Part shown: piece by piece, positions 53,976 to 63,389 of the stretch | How positions within the stretch are numbered: position 1 is the stretch's first letter | Layout of the letters: each line of letters begins with the position of its first letter | Origin: Oikopleura dioica | Lineage: Eukaryota > Chordata > Appendicularia > Copelata > Oikopleuridae | NCBI GenBank assembly: GCA_907165135.1 | Contig: OU015568.1 | Location: forward strand, 690,501-754,500 | Direction of reading: 5' to 3' | DNA length: 64,000 bases | Notes under the pieces: generated by a model | The model's database searches: none | Told to the model about the DNA's origin: nothing | The model's input: only the letters and a program-made list of their open reading frames with translations | Program-made: the position numbers and the translations under genes

Positions 53976-55532
53976 ATGAGTTTTTCAACGATCATGGGAG
54001 CTTTTACGAATTATATTTTGATTTTTCTTTTGACGCTTCTTGGAACCTACATTTTTAACACAGAAGAACTTGAAAATCCAAAGTTTCAATATGCAGTCAG
54101 TCATGTTCACGATTCAAGGTAAAATTCGAAAGGGATTTATCCTTTTTGAAAGCTGAATTTTAGCTGTAACCGAAAAGTCGCCTTGGGTGACTTCGGCCAA
54201 TTTCCCGTGGTATTTTTGAGCTCGTTTCCTGGTTCGGGCAACACGTGGGCCCGTCAGGTTCTCGAGGATACGACTGGCTTCTACACTGGCTCAGTTTACT
54301 ACGAAATGGAAATGACGCGCAATGGACTCAAAGGCGAGATGGAACACACCAGGAGTGGACGAACTATTGCGGTGAAGAATCACGGACAGAAAGAGTACGA
54401 AAGTGCAGAAGGAAAGGGGCGAAAGTTAATCAATTCTATTTTGCTCGAAAGCCGCGAGCGGCTTCTTTCGACGTTTTCATCGATTTTTACCCGAGAGAAT
54501 AACCCTTACCCCTTGAAAAGGCATCATCATGGTCCTGCGAAATCCCTACGACGCGACTCTTGCTGATTATAAACGCCAAATGTCGGGCTCGCATACTGGC
54601 AATTTGGAAAAGAAAGATTTCGAAAACGAGATTTGGCGAAAATTCATCGACCAGCACATGCATCGCTGGTTCGGAAGCGCTGTTTGGTTTCCGATGTTTG
54701 CTGAAAAGGCGAAAATTCCGATGCTGATCATTTACTACGAGGATATGAAGGTAGAATTGAATAGAAAAATGAACTTTTGAGAGAAAGATCGCTTTAAAGC
54801 CGCTTGCGGCTTTTTCTACTCCCTCAAAGTAACCAAAAATGTATTTAATAGCCGCACGCGGCTCTTTTACGCTTTTATTTGACTTAACATTTTCGGGCAA
54901 TAACATAAGAATAAGAATAATTGTTAAGGAAAATCTTGTGAAAGAAATGCGGAAAGTCGTCGACTGGTACCGCGAGCATTTCAAAATTCCACTTGACGAC
55001 GCGGAGCATCGTCTCGATTGCCTTCTGAAGCAGGAAGTGAAATTCCACAGAAAGAAAACTGATCTCGGCGATATTTGGCCGGCCGACAAGATTCCTGGAC
55101 TCGACAAGGGAATCAGAGAGATGCAGGTAATACTGATGAATTTGGGCTTGAAATGATCTATATTCTCGAGGGAAAAGCCGCTTGCGGCTTTTTCGAAGTT
55201 ATTCAAATGTGAAACGCAGTTTTTATATTTTACCATCTATTATTGCACCCCCTTAAGAATTTTAAGGCTTTTTACGAGCATCACCAGCTGCCAGAAATGC
55301 CAGATTCGTATCTAAAAGACCCGGAAAAGTCGAAAAAACTTCCGTCTGAGCATTTACAGATGACTGTAGTTACTTCCCACGCGATCAAAAAGGTCGATGA
55401 AACAGTCAAAAAGAGGTACCGTCATCATTTTAAATTACTTTCTAGCGTTTTTTTTTCAGAGAACTCTTCATGAAAAACGGCCAGCAATATGTTTTCACGA
55501 CTGCCGATCAATTCCGAGTAAAAGCCGACTAG
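53976..55532 (+). CDS. WSCD-type sulfotransferase, type II membrane
   Basis: Exons 53976-54118, 54164-54411, 54521-54750, 54929-55126, 55258-55415, 55460-55532 (349 aa, exact closure). It would use PAPS to sulfate a glycan or other acceptor in the Golgi; the acceptor is unknown. Landmarks: membrane anchor FTNYILIFLLTLLGTYIF, 5'-phosphosulfate loop LSSFPGSGNTWAR, 3'-phosphate loop IIMVLRNPYDATLADYKR, then the W-rich segment WRKFIDQHMHRWF and LIIYYEDMK. The loop pair resembles the WSCD sulfotransferase group; no WSC domain is present. Intron 2 (54412-54520) has no usable GT donor and needs a GA-AG boundary to keep the frame. Introns 2, 3 and 4 each carry a GCGGCTT hairpin. It converges on the kinase gene 158 bases away. 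Confidence 0.85.
54440..54475. repeat. GCGGCTT hairpin in sulfotransferase intron 2
   Basis: CGAAAGCCGCGAGCGGCTTC is a self-complementary hairpin. Others are at 54790-54812, 54848-54866 and 55170-55192 in the following introns, and at 55850-55915 and 56528-56550 in the convergent gene. Confidence 0.6.
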
Positions 55533-55689
55533 AAAATCGACTCTAGAATCGTTTTTGTTACATAACTAAATATGCCGCTGCCTTCAACCCTTTCTTTTTC
55601 ATATTTTTTAGAATTTCCAATTTTGCAAGCTTGAAAAGTACAGTGATTTTTAACGCGTTTCGTATTTTCTGTGAATAAATAATATTTAT

Positions 55690-57205
55690 CTATATTTGTT
55701 TGAGAACATCCTGGGTAGTAAATTTTATGTCTTCGAAGGAACAGCGATCGGCAAGAGCAGCGGTAGAACATGATCGGATTTCCTGAAAGAAAAACATAGA
55801 AAATTTGTGAATTTTGGCTTTCAACTGGGAGGACATTGGCTTATATTCGAAAAAAGCCCCGTGCGGCTTTCCTGTCGTCTTATTTGATTGAAAAGCCGCA
55901 AGCGGCTTCTTCAAAAGTTCTATGAGCAAATCAAAGAGGGAAGAGATACGGTATCTCAGATACCTTTAGTTCGTCAAAGAAGTCGAGCTCTTCTCCGATA
56001 TTGGACAGTCCGGTCAAAATCCAGTTTCCAAAGCCGCATGTATGCAAAGCCGCGTTTTTCGTGCAAAGATTTTGCTGGCAGCGATTCTCGAACTCGTCGC
56101 AGGATTGATGGATTTTGTAAAACAACGAGTTCTTTACAAGAAATTTAGCAAAAAAGGGACGTGATTGAGCTTACTTTTGAATGATAATCGCTGCTGGAAA
56201 CGCAATCGCTGTGTTTTTCGCATTTCCTTTGCTCGAATTCTTCTTGCAACGAGTCCAAATCGACCAGATGCGCTTGGTAGTTCTCGTTCAACACGAAATT
56301 CGAGCCAGAAATGTCGTCAATGTACAGATTGTTGTCTTCAAGTTGGAGAAAGAGCTCGGCAAAGGACTGGATCGAGCGCCAGATGTTGCGTTCTACCTCG
56401 TCGTCGTGGACTTTGACCTCCGAAACGAGCGCTTCTTGTAGCTCTTCGAGGCGGAAACACTCGTCGTTGGTTCCGAATTCGTCGCTGCAGACTGAAAAGA
56501 TGAATTATTTCGGCCTTTCTCTCCAATCGAAAGCCGCTTGCAGCTTTCTTGAAGACATTTCTCCCTTCTACATTTTTCCCCTACTCTTACCTGGATCTCC
56601 ACCGACATCGGATAAAACATAAAGAAGTTCTTCTCCCTTGAAACAAGTATTTAGCACCTCTGGTTGTCCATACAAGATCTGTTTCTCCAATATCTCCAGC
56701 TCTCTTTTTAATTTCTCTCGTTTTAGCGGATCTGGGCGTGAAGAAAAGGAAGATTTGACAATGAAGGTTTCTCCGTTGACGAATATTCGATTCACTGTCT
56801 TGCCATTATCGTGGGAAAGGTCTTGGATAATCGGCTGAAGATGGATGTTTCCACAGCTAAAAAGCTGTAAGGGTTTGGTTGATTTTGAAGGGATTTTGAT
56901 AAAAATCAGGACTCGATCGCCTGTGTAGAAACCTGACTCAGGGTCCTCAAACAGATTTAACGAAAAACCGCGACCCTATTTGCGGCTTTTTTGCTCATTC
57001 TGCGGCTATTTATCCGAGCTTTTCCAAAACCCTGACTCAGGTTTCTACGCAGGTTTCTGAAACCTGCGTAGGCCTAAGGATGCCCAATTTTTTACCTCAA
57101 TTTACAAGCAGTAGAGTCACAAGCAACTTCATAATAAAGATACGAATATCCAATAAACACAAAAATCACGAATCCGCAAAATGCTATCAATTTAGGATCT
57201 CTCAT
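55690..57205 (-). CDS. FAM69/DIPK1-like divergent protein kinase
   Basis: Exons 57205-57096, 56856-56591, 56491-56175, 56131-55964, 55782-55690 (317 aa, exact closure). FAM69/DIPK1 proteins are Cys-rich type II membrane kinase-fold proteins of the ER/Golgi. Seen here: a short tail, a membrane anchor (LIAFCGFVIFVFIGYSYLY), a Cys pair (ACDSTACKL), a helical N-lobe (ETFIVKSSF), and the catalytic-loop-like DDISGSNFVLNENYQAHLVD followed by LDSL. A Cys-rich C-terminal part follows (CEKHSDCVSS, ENRCQQNLCTKN, IRSCSTAALADRC). The N and D of the catalytic loop are present and a classical HRD is absent, as in the family. It is shorter than vertebrate members (about 430 aa). The introns bear GCGGCTT hairpins. 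Assignment is from motif memory. Confidence 0.68.
56925..57065. repeat. CCTGAGTCAGG-family element in the kinase-gene first intron
   Basis: Left end GTGTAGAAACCTGACTCAGG, right end CCTGACTCAGGTTTCTACGC. Two GCGGCT words inside. It lies wholly within the intron 56857-57095. Confidence 0.6.
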
Positions 57206-57369
57206 TTTCCACTTCTTCTTTTCACTCTTTTTGATAGCTTTACTTTTTGTTTACCATCGTTCAAAATTCAAATTGACAATTGTAAAAAACGCCTTGTTTG
57301 CCTAGAAAACAATAAATTCTACTCAATTACTATTGCCACAGATTTTTACGGTAAAAATGCATCATAAAT

Positions 57370-58226
57370 TTTTCAATGATCTTTTCTTTTGTAAAGCCGT
57401 AAAAAAATCTTCTTTTCAAAAAGTCTGAAAATTCGAGCTTGAGAGACCTTTCCTAAAAACACCTTTTTCTCATTGCTTTTCCGTCTTCTTGGTTTATCCA
57501 TTCGATAATTTCTCTTTTCCGATCATAAAAGAGCGCAATTTTTATCTTTGAAATTTACTCTATCTTTTTCGTGGCCACCCACGCGAATTTATCTTCGCGC
57601 GCCACGATTCTCGAAAGGAGTCAGATTTGGCAGCGGCTGTCAAAGCGATTCGATTCGAATTTGACGGTTTTGTACTGTTAGAACCGGTCGGTTCAAAGGT
57701 AAAATCGAAAGGGGCGATCGTTCTTCAGATTCTCTTTAGATTCTTTAAATTCTTCCCGTCTTAAAATTAGTTGAAGCGTCATCGAATTCAAAAATGAACT
57801 ATCGGAAACGATATTTTAATGATCGACTACTGGTATCGTTTGGCACGCTGGAGACGGATGTTTTTATGTATCGATGAACGGAGGTACAGTATTACTGAAC
57901 GTCACCATGGGTTCTCTCGGAGATTCAAATCTATCCACGAATTTTGAGAAGGAGCAGTAACTACGGTAGATCTTTCGTACAATCTTGGTTTGAACTACAG
58001 GAACTGTAGGAGCTGAAATAGAGCGTGAAAGTCGAGTGCACCTGCTCGTTATCTGCCCCAGTTCTGATTGACTGGTCGATCGTTACAGTCACTTCCTCCG
58101 CTTGGTGGCCTTGAACATGATAAAACTCACTTCGATTCCAGAGAGGTCATCAAATCATATTCTCCTCTTCTTCATCAACCAACTTTTCAATAAGAGAATA
58201 CTAAGAAAACAACCAAAGCTTCCAAG
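57370..58226. other. Intergenic region between divergent genes
   Basis: Lies between the FAM69-like gene and the repeat-protein gene, which are transcribed away from each other, so it should hold both promoters. Patchy GC content; no clear TATA box close to 58227 and no open frame worth calling. Confidence 0.5.
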
Positions 58227-59162
58227 ATGAAGATCTTCAGTCTCTTCTTTACCTTTTCCTTCGCAATTGAGGACTTCCTCCTCTTCAGCCTCCTCAATGG
58301 CAATTCTGGTTCCCAATCCCAGACATCCCAGATGAACACTCTCCTTCCCCTCCTCCTTCTCAGCGACAACAACAGTACAAGTGACAACACTGATCTCCTC
58401 ATGCTGACAATGATGTCCGGCGGAACAAACGACATGAATCAGCTCCTCCCGCTTTTGCTCCTCTCCGACGATTCTGGCGATACCGACATGCTCTCTACTT
58501 TTCTGCTTCTTTCAACAATGCAAGGCGACTGCAATGTCAACACCAACGACGCCATGACCAATCTCCTTCCGCTGCTTCTCTTCGCTGATGATGGCAGCTC
58601 GCTTGGATCAAGCTCTGATTCGCTCATGACAATGCTTCTTTTCTCCACCATGAGCGGCGGCGAGGGATTCAGCTTCGAGACTCTTCTGATGCTCGATTTG
58701 TTCTCCGACGGCTCCAGCCGAAAGCGACGATCGACTGATGACGGCCTCGACGATGTTCTGATGATGGTTCTTCTTAGCTCCATGTCCGGCGGCATGAACA
58801 CCCAGAGCGGCTTCGACAACTCCTTCAACTTGCTCCTCCCCCTTCTTCTCATGAACGACACTTCTAGCGATAGCGACAGCAGCTCCCTTCTTGTGTTGAT
58901 GATGGCAATGCAGAGCGCCGCCCCCGGAACTGGAATGGGCAGCAACATGCTTCTTCCTTTGATGCTAATGGACGACAGTGGAGACAACGAGAGCCTCATT
59001 TTCTACATGATGATGTTCGGAGCTGGCAACAACGGTGGATGCAACGCGGCTACTGTCACCCTCCCGGAACAGATTGTCCAGCCAGCTCACCCAGAACAGC
59101 CAGTGGTTATCTATCAACAACCAAACTACCGAACTGCCGGAAATTACGCCTACTTCGGATGA
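58227..59162 (+). CDS. Secreted Leu/Met-rich, Asp/Ser-rich repeat protein
   Basis: Single exon, 311 aa with a hydrophobic N-terminus (MKIFSLFFTFSFAIEDFLLF) that could be a signal peptide. The body has about six degenerate repeats of 35-45 residues. Each has a hydrophobic block (LLPLLLLSDDS or a variant), a short acidic Ser/Gly/Asn linker, a second block (LLMLTMMSGG, MTMLLFSTMSGG and similar), then another acidic linker. One furin-like site (RKRRSTDD) lies mid-protein. The C-terminal 45 residues are Pro/Gln/Tyr-rich (PEQPVVIYQQPNYRTAGNYA). Codon use is biased to C-ending codons (CTC, CTT, GAC), suggesting high expression. No family recognised; a structural secreted protein is a guess. Confidence 0.75.
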   Translation: MKIFSLFFTFSFAIEDFLLFSLLNGNSGSQSQTSQMNTLLPLLLLSDNNSTSDNTDLLMLTMMSGGTNDMNQLLPLLLLSDDSGDTDMLSTFLLLSTMQGDCNVNTNDAMTNLLPLLLFADDGSSLGSSSDSLMTMLLFSTMSGGEGFSFETLLMLDLFSDGSSRKRRSTDDGLDDVLMMVLLSSMSGGMNTQSGFDNSFNLLLPLLLMNDTSSDSDSSSLLVLMMAMQSAAPGTGMGSNMLLPLMLMDDSGDNESLIFYMMMFGAGNNGGCNAATVTLPEQIVQPAHPEQPVVIYQQPNYRTAGNYAYFG

Positions 59163-59244
59163 AAAACTTCTATTATTTATGAAGAGTTACTGTTACTCAT
59201 TTTATTTCTGTCACTTATTACCTGTTTTTTATGCTTTGAAAATC

Positions 59245-59250
59245 AATAAA
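59245..59250 (+). terminator. Poly(A) signal of the repeat-protein gene
   Basis: AATAAA lies 83 bases after the stop codon, in T-rich sequence. Confidence 0.6.
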
Positions 59251-59254
59251 AGAA

Positions 59255-59785
59255 TTCAACAAAAATTCTTTCTTTCAATAAGCAACGTGGCAAAGGGAAG
59301 CTGATTCTTACTGTAACCTGATGTAATTTTCCATCGTTTACCATTTGATCCCCTCGTACGGCTGACTGCTCGACCCGTCGTTTTTCATGTGCGCTTATTG
59401 ACGTCTATTTTAGCGTCGACTCATGTCTCTTTTCCATCTCCCTCCTAATTCTACGATCCAGCTCAATTTACGACAAAGACAAAGCATCAGTATTCTCTGG
59501 TTCATAATTCAGTGGATTCGTGAGGTCACGAAGAAAATTCGAAAATTGGTGGAGTTAATTGGCTCGCTCGGTGAAGTCACTGGCGATTATTGTATATCTT
59601 CACAATCAAAAGGTCTTATTTCAGTCTTTCATCATCCTTTTGGAATGCGTGAGAAAAGCTTAAAAATCTATAATTCATGATTGACAACGATTTATAGTTC
59701 AATTTATTATTGCTTTACAAATAACAGTAAAAATAAATCGCATTTGTAGAATATTCTTTGTATCCAGATTAAAGGCTACTGACAT
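59255..59785. other. Spacer with one doubtful open frame
   Basis: An 85-codon frame at 59423-59680 (+) starts with ATG but lacks a signal, a domain or splice support. The rest is AT-rich 3' flanking sequence of two convergent genes. Confidence 0.4.
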
Positions 59786-59790
59786 ATCTT

Positions 59791-60099
59791 CTATCTCAAC
59801 CAGGCTCCATTGTGGTAGTCGCGTCCGTAAAAAGGATGTGGGTCATGGTTAATGGGTCGGCGCCAGTCAGCGGCATCTTCTTCCTCAATCTTTTCGCCGT
59901 GCTTTTTGCCAAAATAGACAGCTGCGGCATCACCTCTCAAGATATCTTTAGCAAGACTGTCCAAGTTTTCCTGCTGCAAGAAGTTCTGCTGGCTTTCATC
60001 GAGATTTCCGTTGAATTCGTGAAGATCGTTGAAAATTTCTCCAAGCCTCTCTTGTTGTTCAGGACGGAGGTTTTCGATAAAAGCTTTCAAAGCTGTCAT
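59791..60099 (-). CDS. Small acidic cytosolic protein, hypothetical
   Basis: Single exon, 102 aa, from an ATG in good context (AAAATGAC). It starts with an amphipathic helix pair (MTALKAFIENLRPEQQERL, IFNDLHEFNGNLDESQQNF) and ends with an Asp/His/Trp/Tyr-rich tail (PHPFYGRDYHNGAWLR). No signal or membrane segment. No family recognised, but coding character is good over the whole frame and the antisense frame looks like a shadow. Confidence 0.55.
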   Translation of the reverse strand: MTALKAFIENLRPEQQERLGEIFNDLHEFNGNLDESQQNFLQQENLDSLAKDILRGDAAAVYFGKKHGEKIEEEDAADWRRPINHDPHPFYGRDYHNGAWLR

Positions 60100-60475
60100 T
60101 TTTAGACTCTGGAGATGGACGTCCGTTGCTTGATTATATGCGTTTTCAGGCGGAAATGAATTTTTATGCGGCTATTTTTTTGCTTCCTGTCTATTTTTAT
60201 CATTGACTTTATAATCGTTATTATAAAGTTTATTTTTTAAGACAAGAAACTCAAACTTTTGCCACCTCAATTTTGGTTTTCAAAGTAAACTGGCGGTAGA
60301 TAATTTTCAACTGAAATCAGCTTTGAATAATATTCGACCCCGAAGTGAACTTATGAGTGTGTTATCGAGAATTCACGCTGCCACCCGTTTCCGAGTTTGT
60401 AATCCAAACTGGAAGCGAACTCTCATTTCATCTTCCATGAAATCCTCTCTCTATCGCCCTCACTCGACAAGTTAC

Positions 60476-60481
60476 TATAAA
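60476..60481 (+). promoter_or_regulatory. TATA box of the Arg-rich peptide gene
   Basis: TATAAA lies 98 bases upstream of the start codon at 60574, consistent with a short leader. Confidence 0.45.
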
Positions 60482-60573
60482 ACAAGTCGCTTTCTAAAGT
60501 TCAAACGACACATCTCCAGTCCCAAGAAACGACAAACACTCTCCCTATTTAAAAAAAAATAATTAAAAAGAAG

Positions 60574-60804
60574 ATGCTCGGAAAAGTGCTTATGCTCCTC
60601 TTCATCTTCTCTTCATCCGTCCAAGCCTGGCGTCGCGAGTTTGACGGACACTCGCAAATCAGAAAAGAGCTTCAACGACGGGTCAACAACAGAGCTTCCA
60701 GACGCTCAGTTCTTTCATTCGATGCAGAAAAATACCAACGACGAGTCACAAGAAGACGATTGACGAGCAATATTCGGGAGCTCATTCGATACAGACGCCC
60801 CTGA
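60574..60804 (+). CDS. Secreted arginine-rich peptide precursor
   Basis: Single exon, 76 aa. A clear signal peptide (MLGKVLMLLFIFSSSVQA) is followed by a 58-residue mature part with about 18 Arg and no Cys, including RRVNNRASRRSVL, YQRRVTRRRLTSN and IRYRRP. Several dibasic sites could be processing sites, as in a peptide precursor. The charge also suits a cationic antimicrobial or polyanion-binding role, but neither is shown. A TATA box and a poly(A) signal (60860) bracket it tightly. Confidence 0.65.
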   Translation: MLGKVLMLLFIFSSSVQAWRREFDGHSQIRKELQRRVNNRASRRSVLSFDAEKYQRRVTRRRLTSNIRELIRYRRP

Positions 60805-60859
60805 ATGAATCTCTGACTGTATTTCTCCTTATGTGCTATGATTTTTCTCCTATTTATTT

Positions 60860-60865
60860 AATAAA
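60860..60865 (+). terminator. Poly(A) signal of the Arg-rich peptide gene
   Basis: AATAAA lies 56 bases after the stop codon. Confidence 0.6.
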
Positions 60866-60960
60866 CCTTATTTAAAAATACTTTCTTGCGTATTAATTTC
60901 AAAAAACTTGCATAAAAATCGACACAAAAAACTCAATTTGAATTGATGACGCAAAATCCC

Positions 60961-60967
60961 TATAAAA
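60961..60967 (+). promoter_or_regulatory. TATA box of the CCP-domain gene
   Basis: TATAAAA lies 192 bases upstream of the start codon at 61153. Confidence 0.4.
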
Positions 60968-61152
60968 AGACACCACAAGAACACGTTTTTTCTTCATAAA
61001 AATGCAAATTCAACCTTTTTCTAAAAGCTCACCCCATGGCAATCCGCCGCGCCACTTGACAGCTATGAAATTTTCCATAATTTTTTCGCCTCCTTCAGAA
61101 ATTCGAATTTATTCAATCATCAAGAAAAAAAGTGGACAATGATTCATTGTCA

Positions 61153-62233
61153 ATGAAGCTTTTTGAAATATTTTTTCTAAGCGCAAGTGTTTCCGGGATC
61201 AACTGGCCTGGTGGGAGAAAACTGACCTGGAGAGAGCTTCAAGAGATCATTTATCGACCAGAAACGACTGATTTACAAGCCAGATCGCAGTTTAAAAAAT
61301 CCTGGGGAGCTCCGGTCGGCGGTAAATTTTTGCCGCACCAGAAATGCCCAGCTCTTCCGGAATTCAAAGACTCGACCGGTTACGAATGCGATGGGGCCTC
61401 CTGCGCCATCAAGTGTCGCCCGGGATTTCAGCCAATCGGAGAAGCGAGGACGAACTGCATCAGCTCTAGAAAATCAAAGCCAATTTGGACCAATACTATT
61501 CGCGGCTGTGGAAGTTGCGTGCCGCCAGTTTTCAGCGACTTCAATCTTCGGGACTTCTGCTTCGTCGAGAAAGACAAGAACCAGCGCGTTTGTAAGGTGA
61601 GATGTACCGACGGAGCTGATGCGCTGAAGGGACTGAAGAAGGGAGAGTTGAGATGTGTTTGTACGAAGAAACTTGGCTGCAGATGGTTCAGTGGGAAGAG
61701 GAAGAATAAACCGCTGAGATTGACCAAAGCTTGGTTTCCTTTGTTTGAAAATCAATTTGGCGGAAATCTTATTTTCTTTCTTATGATTTTTTTTGTGAAA
61801 ATCACAAATTTGAAACCAAAAAAGTCCAGTGCAAAGCCCGTGAAGAAATGCGAATTCTAGAGGAGCCGCTTACTTGTGACCAAAAGCCACCAGGGTGCTT
61901 TGATATTTGGAACAATATCGGTCAGTAACACAAGCGAGGAAACTCTCATCTTTTTTTTCAGAGATCTACAGAACCTGGAGCTGTGATACTTGCTACATGA
62001 TTGAGGCAGATCTCGTCCCGCCAAGTTCCTTCGACTCTTCGGACTTCTTCGAGCTTGGTCTGTCGACTCCAATCAAAGAAGCGATCCAATGGTCTTTCCC
62101 GGTGAAGTCCGTGAATCACACTGAAATCAACAACGAGAACATTGTCAAAATCGATTTTACAAACGGAGATTTGGCGTCGATTGAAAAAACTGGCTTCTGG
62201 AAAGTGAAATTTCAAATCGAAATCAAGGAATAG
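61153..62233 (+). CDS. Secreted CCP/sushi-domain protein
   Basis: Exons 61153-61690, 61825-61920, 61962-62233 (301 aa, exact closure). The chosen ATG gives a signal peptide (MKLFEIFFLSASVSG). After a 60-residue lead comes one CCP module (CPALPEFKDSTGYECDG, CRPGFQPIGEARTNC, with a closing W and CGSC). A second Cys-rich module (CFVEKDKNQRVCKVRC to GCRWF) runs over the first splice junction. The last about 100 residues have a CDTC motif and a beta-rich sequence ending in KVKFQIEIKE. CCP modules are protein-binding units of complement and matrix proteins; the binding partner here is unknown. The longer open frame through 61860 reads into intron 1. Confidence 0.75.
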
Positions 62234-62239
62234 TTCAAT

Positions 62240-62548
62240 TTTTTTTTATTTCTGGCTTATCAGTCATTAAATATGAACAAATTTCGAACTTAAAAGGCTG
62301 AGAAAAAGCCAAAGCTTGAATATGCCAAAGGATGCTTTTGCTCGGAAGAACCTCAAGTTGATATCGACTTATAAAAAATTGCACTTTTTATACCAAAAAT
62401 TTTGTAATAAATTGCTTCTTATTGTTTTTTCTCGAAAAATTTGTTTGATTCTTTTTCCCGAAACCCCTGACGATCTTAGTGCTGCTTCTCTCCTCCCCGC
62501 TTCGATCCAGGTTAAAATATTTGATCTTGAGTCAGGTTTATTCTTTGA
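62240..62548. other. Spacer without a supported gene
   Basis: AT-rich sequence between convergent genes, carrying short frames only. Confidence 0.5.
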
Positions 62549-62549
62549 A

Positions 62550-62969
62550 TTATTCTTCAAATAAGTCCTCATACGCTGGTGGCGCTTCGTTTTCAAATTT
62601 TTCCTCGTTTATTATTTCGAGATGCGTTGGAGCAGACGGACCCATAGACGAAAATGGTTGCTCTGTGATTACTTCTGAGTGATTCGGTGTTTCATCATCT
62701 GTTTCAACTTTACAGGAATCTTCACAGCAGAAAAACGGCGATAGTAAAAATAGACCTTCCTTAAAGATGATAACGCAGTCGTTTAAACAATCAAATGGTG
62801 AGTAGCAATCGTCGCACAGCCAAGTGCAGCAAAATAAATTTTTCGCAATGAGAAGAAAAAGTGGTTGTAGAATTGCGTAGACTGTCAAACAAGCGATCCA
62901 TGGAGGCGTTATAATAAAACACGCTAAATAATCGAGAAATGCCGAACATAGACCTCTCTTGCAGGCCAT
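62550..62969 (-). CDS. Small Cys-rich membrane protein with PPAY motif
   Basis: Single exon, 139 aa from AAAATGGCC at 62969. A long hydrophobic stretch (ACLTVYAILQPLFLLIAKNL, preceded by FIITPPWI) is followed by a Cys-rich part (FCCTWLCDDCYSPFDC), a second hydrophobic segment (VIIFKEGLFLLSPFF) and an acidic tail ending EAPPAYEDLFEE. PPAY is a typical WW-domain ligand, and the Cys pairs next to membrane are likely palmitoylation sites. No family recognised. The reading frame extends a few codons upstream but without another ATG. Confidence 0.6.
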   Translation of the reverse strand: MACKRGLCSAFLDYLACFIITPPWIACLTVYAILQPLFLLIAKNLFCCTWLCDDCYSPFDCLNDCVIIFKEGLFLLSPFFCCEDSCKVETDDETPNHSEVITEQPFSSMGPSAPTHLEIINEEKFENEAPPAYEDLFEE

Positions 62970-63282
62970 TTTTAGATAGAAAAGGGTCAAACTTTCACGG
63001 TAAAAGGGTAGAGATCGTTGTGTGTTGCATATTATTCTCGCTTTTTTGTGGACATTTTATTTACTTTAACAAAGAAGTGAAACGCCTTGTGAACCATATA
63101 CACGAAAATTTATTGTTGAAGAATCTTTACACTTAATATTTTTATGCACAGAATAAGATAAAAAAAGAGGATGAAAATCAGATATCAAGAAAGAAATTTG
63201 TGTTGTGAGAATAAGACTTGCCAGAATAAAGCAGATTTTACATTAGAGAAGGAGTTATTTTTAAGAGTAGGGATCTTCGCTT

Positions 63283-63374
63283 TTAGTAATCTTCCTCTTC
63301 GGCTCCTCCGTAGTAATCACCGACGATGCACTGTGGCTGGTCTGCCACGGGACGCTTGCCATACTCGGGCTCAT
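63283..63374 (-). CDS. Last exon of a further minus-strand gene (partial)
   Basis: After an acceptor (ACCAGAGTCTAG) the frame reads EPEYGKRPVADQPQCIVGDY then YGGAEEEDY and stops. The composition is clearly coding, but no upstream exon with matching phase was found between 63375 and the window end, so the rest probably lies beyond the edge or past repeats. Confidence 0.45.
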
Positions 63375-63389
63375 CTAGACTCTGGTTAG

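Noticed and set aside
60353..60562. Basic open frame just upstream of the Arg-rich peptide gene
   Set aside because: It overlaps the TATA box of the next gene, has no signature, and reads into a poly-A tract.
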